A stretch of DNA of 64,000 bases. Origin: Anthopleura xanthogrammica (taxonomy: Eukaryota > Cnidaria > Anthozoa > Actiniaria > Actiniidae). The stretch's first letter is position 1; every line of letters begins with the position of its first letter. Below, piece by piece: positions 11,481 to 26,400 of the stretch. The notes under the pieces are model-generated. The model saw nothing but the letters and a program-made list of their open reading frames with translations. It was not told where the DNA came from and did no database searches. The stretch is from contig OZ025218.1 of the NCBI GenBank assembly GCA_964019055.1, positions 507,501 to 571,500 on the forward strand, in the 5' to 3' direction. The position numbers were made by a program, and so were the translations under genes.

Positions 11481-14400
11481 GTAAGTAATCCCTGTAGAAA
11501 AATAGCAATTATTTTAGGAGTCTAACATAAGTATATTTTTGATAGATATTTATTACATAGTTCAGAAAATTATGAACTTAATGAAACTCAGGCTGCTTGA
11601 TAGAAGGCAGTGCAATTCGCTTTGGTTCTTGCCATGCTGTTGGGAATCGAACATAAGCCTTACCCCAGCACTAAGGTCACCCCATCTTCATGTAGAAGGG
11701 CCCTCTGATGGTATATCCTATAACAATTAAGTTTATAAGAAGGTTGGATGACTACTAGCCCTCTTGCTCTAAGAGTCCCCAAGTGAAGAAAACAAAGTTG
11801 TTGTCCCTGGCCCAAGGGTCCGTTATCTACCTTCATTTCAAAATTCTCAATTTTAAATCTTAAAAAAAAATGTTTTTGGGGTTGGATTGAGTTACGATCA
11901 TTAACTAACTTCCTAAGAGAGTTTCAAACCAAATTATAACTATATTTAAAAAATCATTATCATTTTTAACTGCTTCAATGTTGAATCATCGAAAAAGCAA
12001 ATTTATCTTAGGAGGTAATTCCCAAAACCTTTTCTAAATTAACAAGTTTAAATAAACTAAGAACATATTTTTTTCAAATTAAATAGTAATGATAATGGTA
12101 ATTGTTTTTATATAAAATAAATCTTAAGATTTTTGAGAGCAAGATAAATATCATAAAAATAATTGCTATTATGGTAGAAGCTACTTCTAAAGTAAATTTG
12201 CTGTTTAAAAAAAGAACACTTCAAAACAATTGATCCCTTGAGATTTGATTTTATAAAATAGCTGAGTTCTAACGCGAACCATTACCTAAGAAATTTCTGC
12301 AAAATTGATTTGGCTGATAGCAGTGTTATACCTAAATGTAAGGTATTTTAAAATTATCTTTTCTGATTGGATAGAAAACAAAAAATATTTTTCATCCAAT
12401 CAGCGCGCGCCACAGGATTCCCATAAATGGTTCTGTGGGGAAGGTAAAATTTATAAACTTCAGCAGTCCGCCATCTTTGTTTGGTTAGAAAATCGTCGCT
12501 TTCCTAAAATTTAACGTGTTTTGGGAAAAGAAACTACCATAAACATCAGTAAGAACATCTAAAGAATCAGTTTGTGGATTTTCTGGACCAACAAAGATGA
12601 TTTACGAGAGGAAAAAGACATTCAAGAAATTCGCTTACGAGTACAAGAATTACGATTTGCTTACATCAAAATTATCCAGAAGGCAAGTTCTACTGAACAA
12701 AAGCAATAGCTTAACATATACTGCACTAGTTGAAGAGGACTCAAGGAACTTATGTGTAAACAAACTTGATTTTCTGGATTCACAACATTTGATGAATCAC
12801 CCAAAGGTAATTCAGTGTTTGTTTGGTGATTGAGCTTATTTTCAACTGATAAGCTTATATTTTGCAGTGAATTTCTCAGGTCATGTTATAAATTAATAAT
12901 AGTATGGTTTGTAGTGCAGATATTTGGCATAAATACCACTCATAATATCTCGAAATTTTTTGTAATTTCACTCGCCGACCTACAGGAATCTTGGTTTAAT
13001 TTCACATTTCATTCAAATGTTGTATTACGAAAAGAAAACATCAAAAACATCAATGTCATTTCAGACCACGTGTCATTCCCTAGAGTATAACTTCTTTGTT
13101 TAATGGCTGTGCATTAGAAGACAGTCACATGAATATGGATTCAACTCAAACAAATAATCCTATTCTCAAGACAATGACACGTGGTCTGAAATGGGAAAAC
13201 ATTACCAAATAAAGCAATCTCCACTCTCCCTAGTGATTGGTTAACCTTTTAAGAATTCCGGGATGGAGTTAAAATAACTTCCTCTTTTGCTTGCAGTAAA
13301 TGGTCAGTGGGCATCGTGGTCCGGATGGAGTGGATGCGCACCAGGAGTCTGCGCAGGAAATCAAAGAATCAGAACCCGCACGTGTTCGAACCCAGTCCCC
13401 AGCACTGATGGCGCGTACTGTGCGGGAGATAACGCTGAACAAAATGATTGCATGAGTAAGTACATCTATAGCGACATATTTCTTAAGGCTCGTATTAACG
13501 GATATTTTTGCAAGGCGGTATTTGTTCTCAATTGAGTATAGTTGGACAATGCACACGAATATCGCCATGATGGCTGATAATCGAATTATTTGGTTGTAGT
13601 CGACGGTGATTGGACAGAATGGTCACAGTGGTCACAGTGTGAAAATCCCTGTGGAGGCTCATACATCAACCGAACAAGATCATGTGACAACCCCAAGCCT
13701 ACCCCTGACGGGAAACCTTGCACCGGAAAGTATGTCGAAACTAAACTGGAGTGTATATGGCCATGTCCAAGTAAGTTTTTCTTGTATATACCACACTTAA
13801 CTTTCTATTTTCGAGTCGTTTGCACTACACATTCCAAAAACGTGTCCTTGGGAAGAAAATCAGCAAATTTTCAAATCTAAAGTGTAAATGAGCGGTAATT
13901 CGTGCAACTTGTCGCGCAACACTGTTACATTGCAAGTCGCAGAGTGAATATTGCTCGTATTACCACCAAATTGTTTTGCATTTGTTGCTTGACTTTGCTG
14001 CCTAGGAAAGCTCTTTCTACTCTCTGCATTATTATACGAGCAACATTCACTCCGCAACTTGGAACCCAGCAATGTTGCTCCACCTAACGTTGCACGAATT
14101 TGTTGCCCATATTACCGCACCTTAAACAAAAAAGGGATTTCTTCTTTTTTTGGTAGGATTCGTGGCATAATTTCTAGCTTAAAGTTAGTTTTTTTCTTTT
14201 CGGGGACTCTCGCCTGCGAAAACGTTGAATCAATTGGATACCATTTGTATTTAAAAATGTTTGGAAACTGATCGCTGTTGTAGTCTTTTTTTGTGCGAAA
14301 TAATTACATTTTAAGTCAAGATCTTTTCCTTAAAACAGCTTTGTTGATCTTACAATACGATTGGGTCTTAAAGGGATTGTGTATTTTTTGTTTCTAGCCG

Positions 14401-17400
14401 AACCTTTGGACGGCCAGTGGAGTGAATGGTCACAATGGTCAAAGTGCCCCAAAAAATGCGGAATACCCAGTGGTACATTTATCACGCGCACGCGTCGATG
14501 TAACAGCCCTCCTGCAATGAGTGGCGGAAAACCATGCCAAGGGAACGCCACGGAAGCTGTCAAATCGTGTTTTTCTCCTTGCCCAGGTATGGAACTTCTA
14601 GTAAAACGAGAAAGATACTTGACAGCAAACTGAAAAAAGTCGTTGATATTTCCTTGAGTATTACTTCTTTCTTTCCTTCTTTCTTTCTGTCTGTCTACCA
14701 ACCTGTCTGCATGGCTGCCGGTCTATCCGTCTGTTAATCTACAGTTTCTTGTTCTCTGCTAACCTCATTTCCATCCAAATACCTTATCAATTGGAAACAC
14801 TTCCTTTCATTTCTCATATTTTTTGTTTAGTCAATGGAGGCTTCACGTTATGGAGCAGTTGGTCGAAGTGTTCAAGGACATGTGGTAACGGAATGCAGCG
14901 AAGAAACAGATCGTGCACAAACCCACTGGCAAGACATGGAGGGCATAACTGTACGAGTGATTATAGCCAAATGAAGAGCTGTAAACTGGAGGTTTGTCCT
15001 GGTAAGGCTCAACCTGAGAATGTACAATATTTAGGAGAAGAAGGCTGTACCAAATGATTGGATGTGCACCTTTTTAGCTCACGAGAGATCGTGGGTTTTA
15101 GGCACAAAGACGAGCAACACTTAAAGTCTCAAAATATATGAGTAGAAGTTGCTTTTTTTTGCTCTAAAAATATCTACAAATAATCAGTCCAAAATAAAAT
15201 ATTTGACAAGCACCGGGTTGGCTAATTTAGTTGTGCTGGCTTTTGCAATAACTGCTAATATTCAGTTCTTTCGCTAAAAACCTGGGTTAAAGGTGATGCC
15301 TTTCCTCTAAAAATATCTACAAATAGTTAGACCTTCGCCATGGCTCGGATGACCATGTAAAGTGACGTTCCGTGTCATTTAGGGACACTAAATAAACGGC
15401 TTTGTCAAGAGTGTTTAATCTTTCTCCTAACGTTTTTTAGGTGCCGTTGATGGCGGTTGGTCAGCATGGGCAACGTGGTCTCAGTGTACAGAGGGAAGAT
15501 ACTGTCTTAGGGGATCGTCCTCTCGAAGCAGGACCTGCAACAACCCACCTCCTAGGAATGGTGGTGATGAATGCGCTGGTCTTGGTGTTGAGAAGAGGGA
15601 CTGTCCTACTCCTGAACAGGGATGCTCTGGTAAGTTTTTTTCTATTATTTAACCATTTTTTCTCTATTGCAATGCAGTTAAAAACAACAGCAACAGCAAT
15701 AATAACAACAACGTAACAATAACAACAACCAAAACAATAACAGCAACAACAACAATAACAACAACAAAAACAACAACAATAATAACAACAACAACGACAA
15801 TAACAACAACAATAACAAAAATAACAACTATAATAACAACAACAATAACAACAACAATAACAACAATAACAACAACAACAACAATAACAACAACAAAAAC
15901 AACAACACTAATAACAATAACAACAATAACAGCAACAACTACAACAATAACATAGACATTCAAGACACCGAGTCAAGCCCGTCTGGGGAGGGTTAGTACC
16001 TGGATGGGTGGTCTAAATATTACACCTACTGAAGCTTTCTCTCCTATTATTGCTTCGTTTTTCTTCGATTTGAAAAACAACTTTTCTTTTTCTTGATTGT
16101 CATAGTATAACCGATTGCTGTCTACCCAAATGCTTTACCCAGTCTCAGAGCAGGAGATTAGTACCTTAGTCTTCCATTCGTTTCCCTCGAGGGGAATTAT
16201 CAGACCTTGGTCTTGGTAATACAAGATAACTGTTTGATGAAATATTTCTAATTTTTTTAGTGTACATACCAAATCGTCCTGACAAGGCACCAACTGATGC
16301 CAACTCGTACATCAAGCTGGAATGTGATACAGACGAGAAGTTCACTGCCAAGGGCGCCACTACTGCAAATATACCAACGAGCCTGGTGAACAGCCTTTTT
16401 AGTTTTATGAGCGCAGAATTGCAGAATGCATGGTTTGGGGTCAAGATGGAAGACGATGACACTGATCCAAAGAAGAAATACACGAAGGTACTGATAATAA
16501 ATATTTCTATCTTGGATTTTTATGTATTCTTATTTCAGACCACGTGTCATTCTCTTGAGAATAAGATTCTTTGTTTGAGTTGTATCCATATTCATGTGTC
16601 TTCTCATGTACAACCGTTAAACAAAGAAATGACACTCTAGGGAATGACACTTGGTCTGAAATGGGAAAACATTACACCCAAGCTAAAGAGGTATATTCGC
16701 ATTTCAAATACAACATGAATCCCATTCATAAATCTAACTCTTATTCCACTTCTAATCCCATTCCATTCCCAATTCCAATTTCAATTCTCACTCCAATTAA
16801 AAAAAAAAAATTCAGAAAAAACATACTCTTTATGGGATCCCTGTGTTACGTGATGTGTATATGGAATGTTCTTGTTATGGTAAACAAATACGCTTTTATC
16901 ATAGAGCGGATTTCGTATGAGTGTGAAAAGTCACGGGACACGGCACGGTCACGGCGTGGACACGGCACTGAATGTCGAATCTTTTTATATACAGCACAGC
17001 ACTCACACGGTCATGGCAAGGCGCGGTCCGTGCCGTAATTTTTTCATAGTCATACGAATACTGCTTTAAGACACTCCTACACATTTTATCTTTCTACCAA
17101 AGGTAGCCCAAAAATAAAAAAAAAATCAATAACTTTTTGTTTTGTTTTTCTAGGTGTGCATTGAAATCATCGATCCACTCTACATACTAAAAATGGTCAA
17201 GAACAAAGCTACATATTACAACAGAACCGATCCACTCCCTGCTATGACTAAGCACGGAATGTATGAATATATCACGGGCTTGACCGTCACTTTGGATGAA
17301 GCTGCCCCTAATTATTACAGAAAACTTAAAAAGTACGAGTTCCAGATAGGTACAGCAGATGAATATGTACCACAGACTGGATTCAAACTGAAAGATGTCA

Positions 17401-20400
17401 GGTAAAAAAATATCAAATCTTCACTTCGTAACAAATATAACAAAAGTTCTTATCGTATCCTTCACCCTTTCTTTCATAAGGTTTTCTTATTACACCGAAG
17501 GAAACGCAATGACTTTTAAAGCCAAAGGCAACTACAAGAAAGTCCCACTGGTCACTTTTAAAACAGAGATCAAGAAAGACGTCCTAACAGGCGCGGCCTA
17601 CGCCATTGGTAAAACTACCTCAATAAAATTCAACGAACTCATGGCCTCTTTTGGAGTAGCGTCCAGTTCTGTTCCTGATTTTATTAAAAACGGCTTGAAG
17701 TAAGTACATAGCTAGAAGTATTTAAGCTTTGACACAATACACCTCAAATACAAAATCATCAGATATTATTGATTTATATTTATTTAAATATTTATTTCTT
17801 AGGCTTAAAACTCTCTAATGTATATTTAATAATATCTAATAGCGCTCAAATCATATTTCTCATGTTCTTTATTGATAAAAAATATTGAAAAATATTATTT
17901 TGTAGTTTTTCATGTTTTTGCATCTAATTTGGTATTTGTATATATATACACCGATTCCGAACATGGCGGACATACGCAGTTTTCCTGGATCGAGGAGGCA
18001 AAAATGAGGCTAGTCAGTCGTCCGTGATCTGTGGAAAGCTGGCTTTTCCCTTAGACATCACTAAAAACGATTCTTAATGGATGTAAACACCATGTAAACA
18101 CCATGTAACACCAGTAACAAAGATGAAGCTTGCACACAGATAATGAATTACTGACTAGCCTCGTTTTCGCCCCCTCAATCCAGGCCGTCCGTTTGTGTCC
18201 GCCATGTTCGGAATCGGTGTATATTCTTATTATATTTTTCATCATTTCCGCGCAGAAAAGCCGGACTTTGGGAGTTCACCATGGCTCCAGCGGAATTTGC
18301 CTTCAAGATAGCCAAAGGTGCTACGTATCGGTTTACTGGGTCCATCAGTGCAGGAGGTGTCCCTGTTCATGTGGAAGTCCTAACCTCGTTGAGGCTAAAT
18401 TCATTAGCCTTTGCTGTTGGGTTTTCGTTTGATCGTGAGTCTTTTGGAGCTCTAACCGAAAAGCTTTCGGATATGAATATTGACTTCCTTAACTCTCTTG
18501 GAGTCGAATTTGAGGTAAGAATGTTACGCATCTGTATTGTTTAATACAGCTATTAGGTTGGAGAAGTTCTTGTTGCATGTTGCATGTTGCATGTTGCATG
18601 TCGCACGTTGCATGTTACATTTTACATGTTGCATGATCATGATGCACGTTGCATGTTGCATGTTAGATGTTACATTTTACACGTTGCACGTTGCACGTTG
18701 CATGTTACATTTTACATGTTGCATGCTGCATGTTGCATGTTGCATGTTGCATGTTGCATGTTGCATGTTGCATGTTGCATGTTGCATGTTGCATGTTGCA
18801 TGTTGCATGTTGCATGTTGCATGTTGCATGTTGCATGTTGCATGTTGCATGTTGCATGTTGCATGTTGCATGTTGCATGTTGCATGTTGCATGTTGCATG
18901 TTGCATGTTGCATGCTGCATGTTGCATGATGCATGTTGCATGATGCATGTTTCGTGTTGCATGTTAAATATTACACGTTGCATGTTGCATGTTCCATGAT
19001 CAGTGTTTGACCACCATTTGGAGCAGATAACGAGATTCAAAGACTTTTATCAACTGATTGAAACCCAGCAATACCGCGATTGCCCTAAGGCCAAACACTT
19101 TTACTAAGAAGTCTAAACTTTTTACCTCTTTTTTATCTGTTTTTTTTTCCAGATCGGCGTATCATTTAGCCCTCCAAAACTCCAAGCTGTCTTGATTGAT
19201 AAAGAAACAGGTTTCTCAAAAGAGCCCCTAAAAAGTCAAATCACAAAATCTGTTCACCAGGGTCTCTTTATAGGTGCACAAATAGTGCTACCTAAGGATT
19301 GCAAGGGAAATAAGTTTTGTGAGGTCACCAAGAACATTATAGGTCCGACTGCAAAGGCTTACTTCAACGGGTTGATTGAATGGAAGAAAGTCACTGTAAG
19401 GGCTGGCTTTGCAAACATTCACTTGGGCCAAGGCTTTTACTTTAATAAACTCGAGCTCTATGTCAAAGTAAGTATTATTTAGATCAACTAGACCACTTTA
19501 CCTTGGGCGTAATGTTTTCCCATTTTACATCACGTGTCATTATCTTGAGAATAAGATTCAATTGAGAATTGCAATTCCAATGGACCTCTCTACCTTTGGC
19601 TTTAATTTTTTCTCCCATTTCAGACTACAAGTCTTTTTCTTAAAAATAAGATTATTTGTTTGAGTAGCATCCATATTCATGTGTCTTCTCATGTACAACC
19701 ATTAAACAAAGAAATGATACTCTAGGGCATAACACGTGGTTTGAAATGGGGAAACATCACAAAAGGTAATTTTTTGTCCGCCATTTTGTCCCCCATAAAC
19801 GCGCAAAGACGCATGGGAGTGATTCTTTTTTTTCGAAAACACGATTCGCGATCTGATTGGCTAGTTGTTTTTCTTCAGACTACCTGGTACTTTCATCTAA
19901 AGTGGGCTCCCTAGAGCATGACGCTTTTACGACCCTTGATTATCGTTGTATCATTTCTATCGAAGCGTCATTTGGAAGAGACATCAGTATCGCTAACTTT
20001 CAAAAAAGGGAAAAAATCAGAAAAAAGCTGAAGAAAAATTGAAATATAATTGGCACAAATTGAAATAAGTTTGACGTGAAATTATGAAGTTTCTTTTTCA
20101 TTTAGGCCGACTGGAATAAAACAAAGCGTCATATTGTCCTGGGCTTCACAGCCGAAGTTAAGATCCCAGTTAACGGAGAAGTTTACCGCGATGGAATTAT
20201 TGCGCCGTCAAACGAGCTAATTTTGGGCGGAAACATTGAATATGACTTCACAGAACATCAAGTGGCTGGGAAAATCTATTTCCGTGGAATGTGGAGAAGA
20301 GCTTTCTTCGTCAAATGGCTGTCATTGGGAAATATCATGCTTGGGTACGTGAGTTAGTTAGTTCCATCTCGAGAACATTTACAGTAAAAAGATAGATCTC

Positions 20401-23400
20401 ATTTTTGTTTAAAAAAAATGTATTGACCCCTTTCACTTGACGTCAAGGTAGCTAAATTTGGAGGACAAACAAAAGATTTTCAATCTCCTGAAAATTGGAA
20501 CCTATTGTTTTGTCCTCCAAATTGAGCTGTCACGTGCAAGTGGTAAATTGCAGGCAATTGCAAGGCAGGAACAGAGTCAGAGTACTTTACAGCATCAGGC
20601 AGATTATTCCAAAGTACAGGTGCAGCTAGAGCAAAGCTGCTGTTACCAAATGAATTCTAATGAATAATGAATTGAATTCCTTTCTTACAGATTGACGTAT
20701 AAAGTAGGGGCGCCCATACCTATCACAGGGCTACAGTTTGGAATGAGGGCAGAGTTTGGGTACGACTGCTTGCTTCCAGCGGACTTCAAAGTAGACGTAA
20801 GATGATATTTAACGTTAGAGTAAATACGGTTTACATTGACAGTTATCAAAGAGGAGGAGATTACACAAAGATGAAGGTGGCAACCGCTATTGAGGGGAGA
20901 TCATGAAGAAATATAGTGCCTCTTTGGGGGTTGGGCCAGTTTATCTTTATAACGTTCTAACAAAATTCCTCCGACTCCTCAGGCGATGAATAATGACCAT
21001 TCTCTTACAATATATTTGTTATGTTGGTTTCATTTGGCTACAGTATCATGAGACTGAAAGACGCCTTTTGTTTTCTATAGGGTCACTGTTTTGGAGGTTC
21101 AGGCTACTTCGGTGTCGGCAAACCACAGTTCTTTTACGGTGACATAACTGCTTTAACCATAGGTAAAATCTGTCGAATGATTTCAAAAACCATCAAGCTT
21201 CCTGAGCCTATCGATGTTACTGGTTTTCCCGAAGGTGCAACGGTAAGAGGAAGTATTCAATACATCTACCTTTCTTTGGGTTTGGCTTTCATCAATTTAA
21301 GTCTCGTCGTAATGTAACCGATTGTAAATCAAAATAATAATCATCTTCATCATCATCATCCTCATCCTCATCCTCATCCTCATCCTCATCATCCTCATCC
21401 TCCTCCTCCTCCTCCTCCTCTTCATCATCATCCTTATCATCATCATCATCCTAATCCTTATCATCATCATCATCAACAACTCCATGTTTAATCATTATCA
21501 TCATCAACAACACCTGTATCATCATCATCATCATCAACAGCACATGTATCATCATCATCATCATCAACAACACATGTATCATCATCATCATCATCAACAG
21601 CACATGTATCATCATCATCATCAACACATGTATCATCATCATCAACAACACATGTATCATCATCATCATCATCAACAGCACATGTATCATCATCATCATC
21701 ATCAACACATGTATCATCATCATCATCATCAACACATGTATCATCATCATCATCATCAACACATGTATCATCATCATCATCAACACATGTATCATCATCA
21801 TCATCATCAACACATGTATCATCATCATCATCATCAACACATGTATCATCATCATCATCAACACATGTATCATCATCATCATCAACAACACATGTATCAT
21901 CATCATCATCATCAACACATGTATCATCATCATCATCAACACATGTATCATCATCATCATCATCAACAACACATGTATCATCATCATCATCATCAACACA
22001 TGTATCATCATCATCATCAACAACACATGTATCATCATCATCATCATCAACACATGTATCATCATCATCATCAACAACACATGTATCATCATCATCATCA
22101 TCAACAACACATGTATCATCATCATCATCATCAACAACACATGTATCATCATCATCAACAACACATGTATCATCATCATCATCAACAACACATGTATCAT
22201 CATCATCATCATCAACACCATGTTTCACCATCATCATCATCAACAGCACCATAATCATCTCTTTAATATCATTCAGTTTCCCTATTATCATCATAAACAG
22301 TTCTTCACTTGGCCTACTTGTTATTCCAGGTTGCCTATGCTACAGAAGCTGTAGACCTCAGGATCGCAGGTGGTCCATACATACTCAAAGGGTTCACCTT
22401 AAAGGGACGACTAAACATCTTTGGATGGAGTATTTTTGCTGACATTCAGATATCAGACACCGTAAGTTTCATTTGGTCATAGAGCAGTATTTGAATAACT
22501 GTGAAGCATACAGTACTGACTTACAGCACTTGCACGATACGACATGCTGTAACATTGAAATGGCTTCCCATAAGAATGGTTATCGTATGAGTGTTAAACA
22601 TACAGTGCTGACTTACAGCACTTGCACGATACGACATGCTGTAACATTGAAATGGCTTCCCATAAGAATGGTTATCGTATAACTGTGAAACATACAGTAC
22701 TGACTTACAGCACGTCGACGGTACGACATGCTGTAACATTGAAATGGCTTCCCATAAGAATGGTTATCGTAGGAGTGGGAAACATACAGTACTGACTTAC
22801 AGCACTTGCACAATACGACATGCTGTAACATTGAAATGGCTTCCCATAAGAATGGTTATCGTATGAGTGTGAAACATACAGTACTGACTTACAGCACTTG
22901 CACGATACGACATGCTGTAACATTGAAATGGCTTCCCATAAGAATGGTTATCGTATGAGTGTGAAACATACAGTACTGACTTACATCACTTGCACGATAC
23001 GACATGCTGTAACATTGAAATGGCTTCCCATAAGAATGGTTATCGTATGAGTGTGAAACATACAGTACTGACTTACAGCACTTGCACGATACGACATGCT
23101 GTAACATTGAAATGGCTTCCCATAAGAATGGTTATCTCATGAGTTGGAAACGTACGCTACTGACTTACAGCACTTGCACGATACGACATGCTGTAACATT
23201 GAAATGGCTTCCCATAAGAATGGTTATCTCATGAGTTGGAAACGTACGCTACTGACTTACAGCACTTGCACGATACGACATGCTGTAACATTGAAATGGC
23301 TTCCCATAAGAATGGTTATCTCATGAGTTGGAAACGTACGCTACTGACTTACAGCACTTGCACGATACGACATGCTGTAACATTGAAATGGCTTCCCATA

Positions 23401-26400
23401 AGAATGGTTATCTCATGAGTTGGAAACGTAAGCTACTGACTTACAGCATGCACACGGCACGGTAACACTGAATTGGCTTCCAAACCAACGACTTTATTTT
23501 ATGTCTTTTTCAGGTTATTTACATTGACATCCAGCCAGACCCAGTTAAGATCGGTTCAATTGCTAAAGTTGTTCGTAGTCCCTCTCAGCAGGATCTTGGA
23601 CCCAAGTTTTACATTCATATGCGAAAAACTCCTATATATTGGGATGTAAGTATCGCCATCCATGATTAATTTACAATGTTTTTACGAATATAATTTTTTT
23701 ATCTGTATATATCTTTTAACAATCGTACTTTTACGTTCCTTTTTTACGAGGGTATAGCACTTAATAGCAATTGAATAACAAACCTGTGGACCTTGTTCCA
23801 TGAGTAGGGGGCTTCCATTATTAGTGTATGGGGGAGGGTGGGTCGGCAAAATCATCTGTTGTCTTTTCCAAATATTACCCAACTCCCCTTCCCGGTTGGC
23901 AACAATATCATAACCCCCTATATTTCGCCCAGTATATAACTAAAGCCCTAAAAAGCTGCATACAATTAGTAGCAACCCCCTATATATCTTCCAAAAATAA
24001 TGTGACCCCCCAATATTGCCGACCCCCCCCCCCCATACAGTAATAAATGAAAGCCCCCTTAAATGTAGTTGGAATTTATAAGTTGATTTTTGTGAAGGGA
24101 GGAAAACCGGGGAACTTGGAGAAATCCCTCGAAGAACATGAAAGACCCATCAAGCAAGTCTACTCACATATAATAGTGAGTCCAGGGATCGAATCTATGA
24201 CTGCTAGTGTCAGATTTAGAGGGTGGTCACATGTTGTCCGTGATCCCACTTTCTAGCTTGGAGCTAGTTGATTAGTAGGTGCATCTTCTAAATTTTGTGA
24301 CCCCCCTCCCCCAGACTCAAAATCCTAGATCCGCCCCAGACTACGATGAGAGGCAGTGCAAAATCAACGCACAGCGCCCGTGCTTTCCAATAATTTATTA
24401 TACATTTATTAATTATCAGTGAACTCTTATCTCTTCCAGGCTTACATCGAGGGCTACATAGAACTCTTTTCCATCAGTGTTTACACTCGCCTCAACATGA
24501 CCATGTCACATATGGAACTCCTTATCCAAGGAAACTTCTTGAACTTAATCAAAGCAGAAGTCTTCGTCGCCGCGGAATATAGTCTAAAATTCTCTTTTGA
24601 TGGCGCCAAGTTTTACGTCCGAGTAAAGGTTGATCTAAGTGGGATCAATGCGGTAAGGCTACATAGATGAGATGTTTAGATTTGTGCTTCATGAGATAAG
24701 AGTGAACATGGTTCATGAACATGAGCATGAAAGAATGTCTTTGCACGCCGTAGTTGTCTAACAAATGGACAAAATGTCAAAAATCGATGAAAATTGGAAA
24801 TGCCTTGAAACTTGGTTAAACTACTATATGGCCGCAATAGTAGCCAAGCAACATATTTTCTTCACAGTCAAAATTTGCGGATAAAAATTATATATATTTT
24901 TCAGCATCTAAATTGTGAGTAAATGACGTCATTTACTCAACCCTATTGTTCTTTAGTTTTTAAACCAAAATTTCTCAACTGCGAGTGGCTCCCAGGCTAA
25001 AATGTTTGCCAATCTGGTTTTCATAATCATGATTGAGTCATATTATTCTTAAATACTTGAACTATCCGGACTTTCAAAATATGGGGCGTTTTCATCCAAG
25101 TGCCCCTTTAAGTCATGTATTGAAATTTAAGGATCATTGTTTCATATTGTCTTTATAAGCATAATGGTCTCACAAAATTTTATTGCTCACAAATAGGCAA
25201 TGTGCATCAAAGCTCACAAAACACACTGGGAAACTGAGTCCTGCAAAAATGAAACAGGGAAATCAAAGGAAAAAAATTACACTGTTGCTTTCTGTGGAAA
25301 TAATTACATTTGCACAGAAAATTTCGAATTGAAGGATTGTCAGGTGAATTTTTAGAGGAGCCACAAAAGCGTAAGGACTCAGTTTCCCAGAGTGCTTTGG
25401 GTTTTGTTTGTTTTGTCTATTCCGAGAAAACGAACATATAGTGTTTCACGCATGCGCAAACGTGTTTCTCTATTGTCCATGTAGCACAAAAATATTTTGT
25501 TTATCATGTCCTATACTAATGGTGTTGTTTGTACCCAAGCTAGGCCACAATGCAACATGTTTATCGACGAACTGATAGAAAGTGCGCGCGCATGCTGTGT
25601 GTTCTTTGCAGCACGCACTCCTATCAAATCAAAGAGTTTAATAACGGTACCGGTGTTCTAATTCTTATTTTAAAATGTATAGGCATTGGACGCTGCAGCG
25701 AAAGCAGTTGACGAAGCCTTCAAGGCTGCGCAGAAGAAACTAAGTGAGGCACGCCAACATGTGATCGAAAAGAAAGCAGAATGCAAAAGGAAGATGTCAC
25801 TCAAGTGCGACAATTGTAATAACTTGAAGTGCAAACAAGCGGAGAGAAATTGTAAGGGAGCGCTGGACAAGTTTGGTAAATGGGTCGGAGGAGTTGTCAA
25901 CGCTGCAGGTAATTCTCAATTCCATTCATTGCGTCTTGATACCACTAAGGCCCGGTTTAGACGTCGAACTTTAATTTTGCCGCGTGGATTCTAATTGCTA
26001 TTGAGGACAGCGGCTAAGAAAACGCCGATAACTACCATATAAGACATCAGCTCTTTTGCTTAGCGCCAGGAGACGATATGTGTTAAGTTTGGTTTACATA
26101 CTTCTACTAGTTTAAGGGAAAACAGCGCTCGACCTCAAAGGCAATTAGATTCGACGCGGCAAAAGTTCGACGTCTGAACTGGGTCTAATACTCGAGTTTT
26201 GAATTCTCTGTTACTCAGGTATAGCCTCAATTTCATGTAGAATATTCATGTGTTTCAGTACCGTTCCGTGGAATTTCAAAGTCAGTTTGTATTGTCGAAG
26301 TTGTGCATTTTTTTACCGGCTTTACCGTTGTCAATATTTGACAATATTTTGACGTTGAAGTGAGACAAACGGGTCTGTAATCAAGGAATACAGTGGTACT

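Larger units (their letters stand above)
16261..24652 (+). other. Unrecognised beta-rich region (exons 7-17, residues about 314-1064)
   Basis: Exons 16261-16487, 17154-17401, 17481-17699, 18256-18514, 19153-19467, 20106-20344, 20691-20796, 21081-21242, 22330-22461, 23514-23645 and 24440-24652 give about 750 residues with one open frame. The segment has many alternating hydrophobic strands, for example [39 protein letters not shown] and [20 protein letters not shown], and few cysteines. I recognise no family. The look is that of a large beta-sandwich, solenoid or lipid-binding fold, but that is inference. Intron phases here are mostly 0 or 2, unlike the phase 1 modules on either side. Confidence 0.7.

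Noticed and set aside
12597..12833. 78-residue frame starting [12 protein letters not shown], followed by a GTAATT donor-like site
   Set aside because: No recognisable homology, lies in intron 1, and exon 1 joins the first TSP1 exon in phase without it. Could be a nested exon but unsupported.
18537..19040. Long overlapping open frames of Cys-His-Val repeats on both strands
   Set aside because: Wholly within the TTGCATG heptamer array between two good exons; frames are a by-product of the repeat.
21451..22294. 256-268 residue His-rich, Asp-rich or Met-rich open frames
   Set aside because: Translation of the CAT minisatellite in three frames; located in an intron of the large gene.
22470..23465. 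Possible CRISPR array (regular 92-bp repeats)
   Set aside because: Units are directly contiguous with no unique spacers, and the DNA is eukaryotic; it is a satellite.
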